64,000 bases of DNA, from positions 62,001 to 126,000 of the forward strand of contig NZ_QHKZ01000002.1 of assembly GCF_003194585.1 (NCBI RefSeq). Reading direction: 5' to 3'. Below, one piece after another: positions 16,903 through 26,186 of the stretch. Each line of letters begins with the position of its first letter. Positions within the stretch are counted from its first letter, which is position 1. Made by a program: the position numbers and the translations under genes. The notes beneath the pieces were generated by a model. That model made no database searches. It was not told the DNA's origin and worked only from the letters and a program-made list of their open reading frames with translations. This DNA comes from Nocardioides daejeonensis (GTDB lineage: Bacteria > Actinomycetota > Actinomycetes > Propionibacteriales > Nocardioidaceae).

Positions 16903-17910
16903 ATGACCACTTCCCAAAGCAGGACCTTGAGTTCTCCGGTCCGCGTGAGTTTCGACTACACACGATCGACCGGGCCGGTGCTCGGTCGCTACCTGGAAGG
17001 GCTCCGCGAGGGCATCGTCCTCGCCGGTCGCACCTCCGACGGCCGGGTGATCACCCCGCCACTGGAGTTCGACCCCGGTACGCATGCTGCCACGACCGAC
17101 CTGGTTCGTGTCGCCGAGAGCGGGACCGTCACCTCGTGGACGTGGTGCCCCGAGCCCGTGGAGGGCCAGCCCCTCGACCGGCCCTTCGCCTGGGCGCTGG
17201 TCACCCTCGACGGTGCGACGGCACCGATGCTGCACGCGCTCGACGTCGCCTCCCCGTCCGAGGTGCACACCGGTCAGCGCGTCCGGATCCGCTGGGCCGC
17301 CGAGCGCCAGGGACTGGTGACCGACGTCGCCTGCTTCGAGCCGGTCGACGCGCTCGCCGACGGCACCTGGCCCCAGCCGGCCGACGCCGTGCCTGCGCGG
17401 GACGCGGTCGCAGCCGACGGTCCGGGTGAGCCCACGCCGGTCGCGATCACCCCCGTTGCCCTCGACTACACCTACGCCGCCAGCCCGGAGGAGAGCTCCT
17501 TCTTCCGCGGGCTCGCCGAGGGCCGCATCGTCGGCCAGCGTTGCCCTGCCTGCAACAAGGTCTACGTGCCGCCCCGGGGTGCCTGCCCGGTCGACGGCGT
17601 ACCCACCCATGACGAGGTCGAGCTCGCTCAGACCGGCATCGTCACCACCTTCTGCGTGGTCAACGTGCCGTTCCTCGGCCAGCAGATCAAGCCGCCGTAC
17701 GTCTCGGCCTACATCCTGCTCGACGGTGCCGACATCGCGCTGCAGCACCTGATCCTCGACATCCCTGCCGACGAGATCCGGATGGGCATGCGGGTCGAGG
17801 CCGTCTGGAAGCCACGCGAGGAGTGGGGAACCACCATCGAGAACATCAGCCACTTCCGGCCGACGGGCGAGCCCGACGCCGACTACGACACCTACAAGCA
17901 CCACCTCTGA
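16903..17910 (+). CDS. Tandem DUF35 (OB-fold) protein, steroid aldolase partner, Rv3521-like
   Basis: The 335-aa protein is two DUF35 units in a row. The first (about residues 10-165) has the helical lead-in YLEGLREG but no zinc cysteines. The second (about 185-335) has FFRGLAEGRIVGQRCPACNK with a four-cysteine rubredoxin-like zinc ribbon (CPAC...CPVD) followed by an OB fold. DUF35 proteins such as ChsH2 pair with Ltp-type proteins to form steroid side-chain aldolases. Here ltp4 and ltp3 follow within 15 nt. The partnership is therefore a strong inference. The start at 16903 is uncertain because the operator lies just upstream. Confidence 0.82.
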   Translation: MTTSQSRTLSSPVRVSFDYTRSTGPVLGRYLEGLREGIVLAGRTSDGRVITPPLEFDPGTHAATTDLVRVAESGTVTSWTWCPEPVEGQPLDRPFAWALVTLDGATAPMLHALDVASPSEVHTGQRVRIRWAAERQGLVTDVACFEPVDALADGTWPQPADAVPARDAVAADGPGEPTPVAITPVALDYTYAASPEESSFFRGLAEGRIVGQRCPACNKVYVPPRGACPVDGVPTHDEVELAQTGIVTTFCVVNVPFLGQQIKPPYVSAYILLDGADIALQHLILDIPADEIRMGMRVEAVWKPREEWGTTIENISHFRPTGEPDADYDTYKHHL

Positions 17911-17925
17911 GGAAGGAGCCTGCAC

Positions 17926-18978
17926 ATGCGTGACGTCGCCGTTGTCGGGTACGCCCAACGACAGACAGCCCAGTTCGACGGCTCCCCCACGATGGTGGAG
18001 GTGCTCGTGCCGATCTTCCAGGAGCTCTACGCGAGCACTGGATTCGCCAAGTCCGACATCGGCTTCTGGTGCTCGGGATCCTCCGACTACCTGGCCGGGC
18101 GGTCCTTCTCGTTCGTGCAGTCCGTTGACGCCATCGGCGCCCTGCCGCCGGTCAACGAGTCGCACGTCGAGATGGACGCCGCGTGGGCGCTCTACGAGGC
18201 CTGGTTGAAGATCCAGACCGGCGAGGTCGACACCGCGCTGGTCTACGGCTTCGGCAAGGCCTCGGCCGGCACCCTCCGGCGGACCATGAGCCTCCAGCTC
18301 GACCCGCTGACCATGACCCCCCTGTGGCCCGACACCGTCTCGATCGCCGGCCTCCAGGCACGGCTCGGCATCGACGCCGGACTGTGGACCGAGCGCGACA
18401 TGGCCGAGGTCGCTCAGCGCTCACTCACCGACGCGGAGTCCAACGAGCACGCCGTCCGCAAGGGCGGAAGCAGCGTCGAGGAGCTCCTCGCCCGGCCGCT
18501 GTACGCCGACCCGTTGCGCAAGCACGACTGCTCCCCCGTGACTGACGGGGCGGCGGCGATCGTGCTGGCCGCGGGAGACGTGGCGCGGCGCGCCACCGAG
18601 CGACCCGCCTGGATCACCGGGCTGACCCACCGCATCGACCCGCTCCACCTCGGAGCCCGTGACCTGACCGAGGCGCCTTCCGTCCGCGCCGCGGCTGCAG
18701 GTGTCGACCTGGCTGGCGTGCAGGTCGCCGAGCTGCACGCGCCCTTCTCCCATCAGGAGCTGATCCTGCGCCGGGAGCTCGGCCTGGCTGACGACGTACG
18801 GATCAACCCGTCGGGCGGTGCACTCGTCTCGAACCCGCTCTTCACCGGCGGGCTCAACCGGATCGGCGAGGCGGCCCGACGGATCTGGGACGGCTCCGCC
18901 GACCGGGCGCTGGGCCACGCCACCTCGGGCCCGGCGCTGCAACAGAACCTTCTCTGCGTCATGGATGGGAGCAACTGA
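17926..18978 (+). CDS. ltp4: Thiolase-fold lipid-transfer-type protein, Ltp4-like
   Basis: This 350-aa thiolase-like protein corresponds by position to Rv3522 (Ltp4). The region where thiolases carry the nucleophilic Cys reads NESHVEMDAAWALYEAWL, without a cysteine, so a Claisen thiolase mechanism is unlikely and a retro-aldol role or a structural role is more plausible. Ltp3 and Ltp4 are known to be required for C24-branched sterol side chains in Rhodococcus. It is coupled to ltp3 by a start overlapping its stop (TGATG at 18976-18980) and sits 15 nt after the DUF35 gene. Confidence 0.85.
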   Translation: MRDVAVVGYAQRQTAQFDGSPTMVEVLVPIFQELYASTGFAKSDIGFWCSGSSDYLAGRSFSFVQSVDAIGALPPVNESHVEMDAAWALYEAWLKIQTGEVDTALVYGFGKASAGTLRRTMSLQLDPLTMTPLWPDTVSIAGLQARLGIDAGLWTERDMAEVAQRSLTDAESNEHAVRKGGSSVEELLARPLYADPLRKHDCSPVTDGAAAIVLAAGDVARRATERPAWITGLTHRIDPLHLGARDLTEAPSVRAAAAGVDLAGVQVAELHAPFSHQELILRRELGLADDVRINPSGGALVSNPLFTGGLNRIGEAARRIWDGSADRALGHATSGPALQQNLLCVMDGSN

Positions 18979-20138
18979 TGGGCAAGCAGGCGGCCGCCGT
19001 CATCGGCGTGGGCCAGACCCACCACCGGGCGAAGCGCGACGACGTCTCCATCGCCGGCCTCTGCAGGGAGGCGATCGACCGGGCCCTGGCCGACGCCGGC
19101 GTGACCTTCGACGACATCGACGCGATCGTGGTCGGCAAGGCGCCCGACCTCTTCGAGGGCGTGATGATGCCCGAGCTCTACCTGGCCGAAGCCCTCGGCG
19201 CGGTAGGCAAGCCGCTGATCCGCGTGCACACAGCCGGCTCGGTCGGCGGCTCCACAGCGATCGTCGCTGCGTCGCTGGTGCAGTCCGGCGTGCACAAGCG
19301 GGTGCTCACCGTGGCCTTCGAGAAGCAGTCGGAGTCCAACGCGATGTGGGCGCTCTCGGTGCCGGTGCCGTTCGTCATGCCGGTGCACGCCGGCGCGGGC
19401 GGCTACTTCGCCCCGCACGTGCGCTCCTACATCCGTCGCGCCGGCGCTCCGAACCACATCGGCGCGATCGTCGCGGCCAAGGACCGGCAGAACGCCCTGC
19501 GCAACCCCTATGCGCACCTGCACAACGCCGACACCACGGTCGAGTCGGTGCTCGCCTCGCAGATGCTCTGGGACCCGATCCGCTACGACGAGACCTGTCC
19601 CTCCTCCGACGGCGCCTGCGCCATGGTGATCGCCGACGCCGACACCGCGGCCTCGGTCGACTCGCCGGCGTGGATCCACGGCACCGTCATGCGGTCGGAG
19701 CCGACCACGGCCTCCGAGCGCGACCAGGTGAACCCGCGCGCCGGCCGCGAGGCGGCGGCGTACCTGTGGAAGCAGGCGGGCATCACCAACCCGCTCGAGG
19801 AGATCGACGCTGCCGAGATCTACGTGCCGTTCTCCTGGTTCGAACCGATGTGGATGGAGAACCTCGGCTTCGCCGCCGAGGGCGAAGGGTGGAAGCTCAC
19901 CGAGTCCGGTGCCACCGCCATCGACGGCAAGCTGCCCGTCAACAGCAGCGGCGGCGTCCTCTCCTCCAACCCGATCGGCGCCTCCGGCATGCTCCGCTTC
20001 GCCGAGGCCGCCCTCCAGGTCCGCGGTCGGGCCGGCGACCACCAGGTCGACGGCGTACGCCGCGCCCTCGGTCACGCCTACGGCGGCGGCTCGCAGTTCT
20101 TCGCCATGTGGGTCGTCGGGGCCGAGCGCCCCGCCTGA
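18978..20138 (+). CDS. ltp3: Thiolase-fold lipid-transfer-type protein, Ltp3-like
   Basis: This 386-aa protein of the SCP-X/non-specific lipid-transfer thiolase group matches Rv3523 (Ltp3) in position. The nucleophile region reads IRVHTAGSVGGSTAI, with no Cys, as in the steroid aldolase Ltp2 group. The C-terminal NSSGGVLSSNPIGASGMLR and HAYGGGSQFFAMWVV keep the thiolase glycine-rich and His motifs. With ltp4 and the DUF35 protein it probably makes a heteromeric retro-aldolase that removes a branched C2-C3 unit of phytosterol side chains. An 81-bp structured repeat starts 6 nt after its stop. Confidence 0.87.
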   Translation: MGKQAAAVIGVGQTHHRAKRDDVSIAGLCREAIDRALADAGVTFDDIDAIVVGKAPDLFEGVMMPELYLAEALGAVGKPLIRVHTAGSVGGSTAIVAASLVQSGVHKRVLTVAFEKQSESNAMWALSVPVPFVMPVHAGAGGYFAPHVRSYIRRAGAPNHIGAIVAAKDRQNALRNPYAHLHNADTTVESVLASQMLWDPIRYDETCPSSDGACAMVIADADTAASVDSPAWIHGTVMRSEPTTASERDQVNPRAGREAAAYLWKQAGITNPLEEIDAAEIYVPFSWFEPMWMENLGFAAEGEGWKLTESGATAIDGKLPVNSSGGVLSSNPIGASGMLRFAEAALQVRGRAGDHQVDGVRRALGHAYGGGSQFFAMWVVGAERPA

Positions 20139-20143
20139 CCGAA

Positions 20144-20230
20144 TGTGGATTCCCCGCCCGGGCGGGGAATTGGTTGCCTGTGTGCTGTAGCTACAGCACA
20201 CAGGCAACCAATTTCGTCACACAGTGTGAC
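20144..20230. repeat. Structured intergenic element, copy 1 (three adjacent palindromes)
   Basis: A 22-bp perfect palindrome (20149-20170, centre CGCCCGGGCG) is followed by a 46-bp perfect palindrome (20168-20213, centre TGTAGCTACA, no loop) and GTCACACAGTGTGAC (20216-20230). The first 26 bp and the GTCACACAG at 20216 also occur in copy 2 at 32259 with the same spacing of 72 bp. It follows ltp3 and precedes map. It would act at least as a strong terminator, and its recurrence suggests a mobile or selected element. Confidence 0.85.
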
Positions 20231-20286
20231 TGCTGAGGCGTTCCCGGGTTCGCCGGCCACTCCCCACCAGACATAGGCTCAGACCC

Positions 20287-21054
20287 ATGATCGAGCTTCG
20301 CACCCCTGCCCAGATCGAAGAGATGCGCCCCGCCGGGCGGTTCGTCGGCGAGGTGCTCACGGCACTGGCCGACAAGGCCGCGGTCGGCGTGAACCTGCTC
20401 GAGCTCGACGAGTTGGCGCACCAGATGATCCGCGACCGCGGTGCGGAGTCCTGCTACATCGACTACCACCCGTCGTTCGGCGCCTCCCCCTTCGGCAAGG
20501 TGCTCTGCACCTCGGTGAACGACGCCGTCCTCCATGGCCTGCCGCACGACTACACCCTGGCCGACGGAGACCTGCTCAGTGTCGACTTCGCCTGCAGCGT
20601 CGACGGCTGGGTCGCCGACTCCGCACTCTCCGTCGTCGTCGGTACGCCGCGCCCGGAGGATGTGGCGCTCATCGACACCACCACCCGCGCCCTGTACGCC
20701 GGCATCGAGGCCGCGCAGGCCGGCAACAAGCTTGGCGACATCGGTCACGCCATCGGTTCGGTCGCCCGAGACGCCGGACTGAAGATCAACCTGCAGTTCG
20801 GTGGCCACGGCGTGGGGCGCACCATGCACGGCGACCCGCACGTCCCCAACGACGGGCGACCCGGACGCGGGTTCCCACTCCAGCCCGGCCTGGTGATCGC
20901 GATCGAGCCGTGGTTCCTGCACACCACCGACGAGATCTACACCGACAAGGACGGCTGGACGCTCCGTTCCGCGGACGGCTCCCGTGGAGCCCACATGGAG
21001 CACACCATCGCGATCACACCCGACGGTCCGTTGGTGTTGACCGCGCGCGCCTGA
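20287..21054 (+). CDS. map: Methionine aminopeptidase, type I
   Basis: The 255-aa protein has the five metal ligands of MetAP: the two Asp (VDFACSVDGWVADSA), the His of GGHGVGRTMH, and the Glu residues of IAIEPWF and HMEHTIAI. The residue ahead of the first ligand segment, SVNDAVLHGLP, carries the substrate-binding His. It removes the initiator Met from nascent proteins. It lies outside the sterol regulon, separated from ltp3 by the structured repeat. Actinomycetes often carry more than one map, and it is not clear which one this is. Confidence 0.9.
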   Translation: MIELRTPAQIEEMRPAGRFVGEVLTALADKAAVGVNLLELDELAHQMIRDRGAESCYIDYHPSFGASPFGKVLCTSVNDAVLHGLPHDYTLADGDLLSVDFACSVDGWVADSALSVVVGTPRPEDVALIDTTTRALYAGIEAAQAGNKLGDIGHAIGSVARDAGLKINLQFGGHGVGRTMHGDPHVPNDGRPGRGFPLQPGLVIAIEPWFLHTTDEIYTDKDGWTLRSADGSRGAHMEHTIAITPDGPLVLTARA

Positions 21055-21142
21055 CGTACCGAATCGCGGGAAGGGAACCCCGCCGACGGCCGGTTCGTCC
21101 TACCGTGGATCCCCACGTCGTCTCGGTCTCGGAGGTTCCCAC

Positions 21143-22084
21143 GTGTCGCTCACCCGTCTTCTCGCTCCCACTCTTCCGCTGGCACTGCTGGCGACCGCGC
21201 TCGCCGCTCTCGGCAGCGCCTCCGCGGTCACCGACGACGACGGTGCCCGGACCGCCACGGACGCACCCACCATCCACACGCCGTACGCCGTCCCGATGGA
21301 CAGCGCGGTGCGCCTGCGCTCCGATCGCGTGAGTCCTCGCAAGCGACCGTGGCCGGTGCGGCAACGCGTCGGCGTGACCGTGGAAGACACGGATCGACGC
21401 GGCGTCCCCGCCCAGCAGCTCCGCTCGGCTCGCATCGTGCAGGACTTGCCGACGGGCACCGTGAGCGCCTCCGTCACCCTGCGTGCCGCGCCGACGGCCG
21501 CGACCGACTCGATGGTGTTGATCGGCTTGGGCAAGGTCAGCGCCGACGGTGACTACTGCCAGTACCCCGGTGAGGCCACCGTCTACTGGAGCGCCTACGG
21601 CAGCAACGCGACCGGCCTGCTTCGCGATGGCGCGAAGATGACACTGCTGCCGTTCCCCGCCGATGTCTTCGCGCAGAACCGCTTCAACTGCGCGTTCGCC
21701 GAGACATGGCAGATCGAGCCCGAGGGGTCCGAGCAGTGGCAGGAGCTGCTCAGCGGCCGCGGCGCCTGGTCGCTGAAGACGGTCTACGACACCCCGACGC
21801 TGAAGCTGCGCTCGCCGAAGTCGGTCAAGACCGTCGGCAGCCGCTGGAAGACCGTCAAGGTCAAGGTCCGCAACAAGAGCCCCCGGGTCACGGCGCCGAA
21901 GGTGAAGGTCACCGTGAAGGCAGGCGGCGTCACGGCGACCACGGTGAAGCTCGGCAAGATCAAGCCCGGCGCGACCAAGACGGCCAAGGTGCGGCTACGG
22001 ACTTTGCCCGGCGCGGCGCGCAAGGCGAAGGTCGTCGTCCGCACCCTCGACGTCACCAAGAAGCGCGCCCTTCGGCTCCGCTGA
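21143..22084 (+). CDS. Secreted hypothetical protein
   Basis: The 313-aa product starts with a Sec signal peptide (LLAPTLPLALLATALAALGSASA, cut near residue 28). No known catalytic motif is visible. The last 95 residues are very rich in Lys, Thr and Val with a regular VKVKV pattern and resemble a beta-sandwich of the CARDB/NEW3-like kind, often used for cell-surface attachment. The GTG at 21143 is chosen because it directly precedes the signal peptide. A terminator hairpin follows at 22105. Confidence 0.65.
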   Translation: MSLTRLLAPTLPLALLATALAALGSASAVTDDDGARTATDAPTIHTPYAVPMDSAVRLRSDRVSPRKRPWPVRQRVGVTVEDTDRRGVPAQQLRSARIVQDLPTGTVSASVTLRAAPTAATDSMVLIGLGKVSADGDYCQYPGEATVYWSAYGSNATGLLRDGAKMTLLPFPADVFAQNRFNCAFAETWQIEPEGSEQWQELLSGRGAWSLKTVYDTPTLKLRSPKSVKTVGSRWKTVKVKVRNKSPRVTAPKVKVTVKAGGVTATTVKLGKIKPGATKTAKVRLRTLPGAARKAKVVVRTLDVTKKRALRLR

Positions 22085-22104
22085 CCTGCGCAGTTCTCAT
22101 CAAC

Positions 22105-22154
22105 GCCGACGTCCGTCGCACCTGGGTTCGACCCCAGGTACGACGGACGTCGGC
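22105..22154. terminator. Bidirectional terminator hairpin
   Basis: A 14-bp arm GCCGACGTCCGTCG pairs with CGACGGACGTCGGC (22141-22154). Inside it ACCTGGG pairs with CCCAGGT. The stem lies between the convergent secreted-protein gene and cyp125 and probably stops transcription from both sides. Confidence 0.75.
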
Positions 22155-22173
22155 CTTGTTCTGAGCCTCGGGC

Positions 22174-23412
22174 TCAGGCGGTGTAGTTGGCGTGCAGTTC
22201 CTTGACCCCGTTGATCCAGGCGCTGCGCAGGCGGCGCGGGGTGCCAGTGGGAACGATGTTGGGAATCTTGTCGGCGATCGCGTTGAACATCAGGTCGATC
22301 TCCTTGCGCGCCAGGTTCGCACCGATGCAGTAGTGCGCGCCGTGACCGCCGAAGCCGAGGTGCACGTTGTTCTCACGCAGGATGTTGAACGTGAAGGGGT
22401 CCTCGAAGACCTCCTCGTCGTAGTTCCCGCTGGTGTAGAACATCAGCACGCGGTCGCCGGCCTTGACCAGCTGGTCACCCACCATGACGTCGTTGATGGC
22501 GGTGCGCTGGAAGACGCTCACCGGCGTGGCCCAGCGCACGACCTCGTCGACCATGGTCGCGGGACGCTCACGCTTGTAGAGCTCCCACTGGTCAGGGTTG
22601 TCGAAGAACGCCTGCATGCCGTGGGTGATCGCGTTGCGCGTGGTCTCGTTGCCCGCAACGGCGAGCAGGATCACGAAGAACCCGAACTCGTCGTCGGTGA
22701 GCGCACCCTCGCCGTCCTCGCCGACCGTCACCAGCTTGGTGATGATGTCGTCCTTGGGGTTCTTGCGGCGGTCGTCGGCCAGCATCATCGCGTAGCCGAG
22801 GATCTCCGCCGCGGCAACGGCCTCGTCGCCCTCGACCTCAGGGTCGTCGTACGCGAGCATCTGGTTGGACCAGTCGAAGAGCTTGCCCCGGTCCTCCTGC
22901 GGGACGCCCAGCAGCTCTGCGATCGCCTGCAGCGGCAGCTCCGCGGCAAGGTCCTCGACGAAGTTGCCCGAGCCCTTGGCGATGGCGGCCTCCACGATCC
23001 GCTCGGCCCGCTCCTTGAGGGCGTCCTCGATGGCGGCGATCGCTCGCGGCGTGAAGCCCCGCGAGATGATCTGGCGCATCGAGGTGTGCGACGGCGGGTC
23101 GTGGTGGATCAGCATCGCGCCCTGCAGCTCCACCTGGTCACGGGTCATCTCCGGCGAGAACCGGACGATCACGCCGTTCTTGGCGGTGGAGAAGTCCTTG
23201 CTGTTCTTCGAGATCGCAGCGATGTCGGCGTGCTTGGTCACCGCCCAGTAGCCGGTGTCGAGGAAGCCGGCGCGCGCCTCGGGCGCCTGCTCGACCCAGA
23301 CCACCGGTGCGGTCTGCCGAAGCTGCCGGAAGGCCTCGTGCGGGACTGCCTGCTCCATCTGATCGGGGTCGGTGAGGTCCAGACCGTCATAGGCCGGAGG
23401 GGAAATGGTCAC
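22174..23412 (-). CDS. cyp125: Cytochrome P450, steroid C26/C27-monooxygenase CYP125-like
   Basis: This 412-aa P450 has the I-helix AGNETTRNAITHG, the ExxR motif in EVVRWATPVSVFQRT, and the heme loop FGGHGAHYCIGANLAR with the Cys ligand. It matches CYP125, which oxidises the terminal side-chain methyl of cholesterol and cholestenone to the acid. The divergent fadA5 repeats the Rv3545c-Rv3546 order. The start is GTG 23412 with GGAGGA upstream (RBS). A perfect KstR-like site lies 20 bp before the start. It would provide the acid that FadD-type ligases activate. Confidence 0.92.
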   Translation of the reverse strand: MTISPPAYDGLDLTDPDQMEQAVPHEAFRQLRQTAPVVWVEQAPEARAGFLDTGYWAVTKHADIAAISKNSKDFSTAKNGVIVRFSPEMTRDQVELQGAMLIHHDPPSHTSMRQIISRGFTPRAIAAIEDALKERAERIVEAAIAKGSGNFVEDLAAELPLQAIAELLGVPQEDRGKLFDWSNQMLAYDDPEVEGDEAVAAAEILGYAMMLADDRRKNPKDDIITKLVTVGEDGEGALTDDEFGFFVILLAVAGNETTRNAITHGMQAFFDNPDQWELYKRERPATMVDEVVRWATPVSVFQRTAINDVMVGDQLVKAGDRVLMFYTSGNYDEEVFEDPFTFNILRENNVHLGFGGHGAHYCIGANLARKEIDLMFNAIADKIPNIVPTGTPRRLRSAWINGVKELHANYTA

Positions 23413-23432
23413 GGTGCTTCCTCCACGTTTTC

Positions 23433-23446
23433 TGCAACACGTTCTA
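23433..23446. promoter_or_regulatory. KstR-like operator upstream of cyp125
   Basis: TGCAACACGTTCTA fits TnnAACnnGTTnnA completely. It lies 20 bp upstream of the cyp125 start codon, a position suited to repression. Confidence 0.75.
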
Positions 23447-23460
23447 GTGAGGATCGTTAC

Positions 23461-23479
23461 ATACCAACGGTTTGTTTGG
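23461..23479. promoter_or_regulatory. Second palindrome class in the cyp125/fadA5 promoter
   Basis: ATACCAACGGTTTGTTTGG, read in reverse as CCAAACAAACCGTTGGTAT, resembles the element at 28669-28687 (CCAAGCAAACGTTTGGTTG). It is unlike the KstR sites beside it, so a second TetR-type regulator may act here. Confidence 0.45.
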
Positions 23480-23530
23480 AAGGGGTACGGCCCCTGAATT
23501 TCCTCAGCGGGATCCGGAGTTGTCGGACCA

Positions 23531-23544
23531 AGGAACGTGTTCTA
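23531..23544. promoter_or_regulatory. KstR-like operator upstream of fadA5
   Basis: AGGAACGTGTTCTA, the reverse strand of which is TAGAACACGTTCCT, matches the KstR consensus except at one end base. It lies 64 bp upstream of the fadA5 ATG, so fadA5 and cyp125 have separate operators. Confidence 0.7.
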
Positions 23545-23545
23545 G

Positions 23546-24772
<1,227 letters not shown>

Positions 24773-24781
24773 GGCGCCCGC

Positions 24782-25999
24782 ATGTTCGAGTGGAGCGAGG
24801 AAGAGCTCGCCGTCCGGGACGCCGTACGCCAGTTCGTCGACAAGGAGATCCGGCCCCTGCGCGACGATCTCGAGCACGGCGGGATGCCGCCGTACGAGGT
24901 CTGCCGCAAGTACTACAAGACCTTCGGCCTCGACGAGGCCGGCGCAGAGCTCTTCGACTGGCAGATTCGCCGCGACGAGGCACGCGACGCGGGCGCCGAG
25001 TTCGACGAGCCTGCTCCCGAGGGCAGCGGCGTGGCCATGGGGCCGATCGCCAACATCGAGCTGGTGAAGGTCTCGATGGGCATCCCGACCGCCATCGGCG
25101 TCTCTGTCGGCATGGTCGCAGGCACCATCAACGCCCTCGGCACGATCGAGCAGCGCAAGCGCTGGGCGCGCGACATCATGACGCTCGACAAGATCGGCTC
25201 CTGGGCGATCACCGAGCCCGACGCAGGATCGGACGCCTTCGGCGGCATGCGCACCACCGCGAAGCCTGATGGCGACGGCTGGGTGATCAACGGCCAGAAG
25301 ACCTTCATCACCAACGGCCCGTACGCCGACACGATCGTCGTCTACTGCAAGCTGGACGACGGCAGCGAACCAGACCGGCGCAAGCAGCCGGTCCTGATCT
25401 TCGTGCTGGACGCCGGCATGGAGGGACTGACCCAGGGCAAGCCCTTCAAGAAGATGGGGATGGCCTCCTCCCCCACCGGCGAGCTCTTCTTCGACAACGT
25501 CCGCGTCGGCCCGGACCGTCTGCTCGCGGGGCAGCCCGGGTCGGACGGTCGTGAGTCCGCGCGCAAGAACTTCATCGGCGAGCGGGTCGGCATCGCCACC
25601 TTCGCCCTGGGCATCATCGAGGAGTGCCAGCGGCTCAGCATCGACTACGCCAAGCAGCGCGAGCTGTGGGGCCAGCCGATCTCGGGCTTCCAGCTGATCC
25701 AGCTGAAGCTGGCCGAGATGGAGATCGCCCGCGTCAACGTGCAGAACATGGTCTTCAAGGGCATCGCGGCCCAGCGCTCCGGGAAGATGGATCTGGCCGA
25801 GGCATCGGCCATCAAGCTCTACTCGTCCCGCGCGGCCTGCGAGGTGGCGATGGAGGCGGTGCAGCTCTTCGGCGGCAACGGCTACATGGCGGAGTACCGC
25901 GTCGAGCAACTGGCTCGCGACGCGAAGTCACTGATGATCTACGCCGGCTCCAACGAGGTCCAGGTCACCCACGTCGCCAAGGGCCTGCTCCGCCGCTGA
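24782..25999 (+). CDS. Acyl-CoA dehydrogenase
   Basis: This 405-aa flavoprotein has the FAD-contacting WAITEPDAGSDAFG and TNGPYADTIVVY, and the C-terminal FGGNGYMAEYRVEQLARDAKSLMIYAGSNEVQ. The Glu of SNEV is at the position of the catalytic base. It would dehydrogenate a CoA ester, probably of the side chain since it is co-transcribed with fadA5. It is a single 400-aa chain of ordinary homotetramer type, unlike the paired FadE26-29 subunits known to form heteromeric sterol dehydrogenases. It ends at the 22-bp repeat array. Confidence 0.88.
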   Translation: MFEWSEEELAVRDAVRQFVDKEIRPLRDDLEHGGMPPYEVCRKYYKTFGLDEAGAELFDWQIRRDEARDAGAEFDEPAPEGSGVAMGPIANIELVKVSMGIPTAIGVSVGMVAGTINALGTIEQRKRWARDIMTLDKIGSWAITEPDAGSDAFGGMRTTAKPDGDGWVINGQKTFITNGPYADTIVVYCKLDDGSEPDRRKQPVLIFVLDAGMEGLTQGKPFKKMGMASSPTGELFFDNVRVGPDRLLAGQPGSDGRESARKNFIGERVGIATFALGIIEECQRLSIDYAKQRELWGQPISGFQLIQLKLAEMEIARVNVQNMVFKGIAAQRSGKMDLAEASAIKLYSSRAACEVAMEAVQLFGGNGYMAEYRVEQLARDAKSLMIYAGSNEVQVTHVAKGLLRR

Positions 26000-26004
26000 C
26001 CGCC

Positions 26005-26180
26005 GAGAAGCCAGCTTCAGCACGTTGAGAAGCCACGTCTAGCACGTTGAGAAGCCAGTTCCAGCACGTTGAGACGCCAGTTCCAGCACGTTAAGACGCC
26101 AGTTCCAACGCACCCGAGTAGCGCGGAAAGCGGCGCACCGTGCTGAAGTTGGCGCCTCAACGTGCTGAAGCTGGCGTCTC
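26005..26180. repeat. 22-bp tandem repeat array with two inverted copies
   Basis: GAGAAGCCAGTTCCAGCACG plus TT is repeated at 26005, 26027, 26049 and 26071, with a fifth partial copy at 26093. Two inverted copies (CGTGCTGAAG...GGCG) follow at 26137-26158 and 26159-26180. The array fills the space between convergent genes and can form several alternative long hairpins. Confidence 0.85.
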
Positions 26181-26186
26181 GACGAG

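Noticed and set aside
20144..20230. Peptide-coding potential of the 81-bp element (both copies can be read as related peptides)
   Set aside because: The matching frames follow from shared palindromic blocks; there is no start signal and the arms change in a base-paired way.
22105..22154. tRNA T-arm-like GGGTTCGACCCC
   Set aside because: The flanks form a plain long hairpin, with no acceptor stem, anticodon arm or D-arm; it is a terminator.
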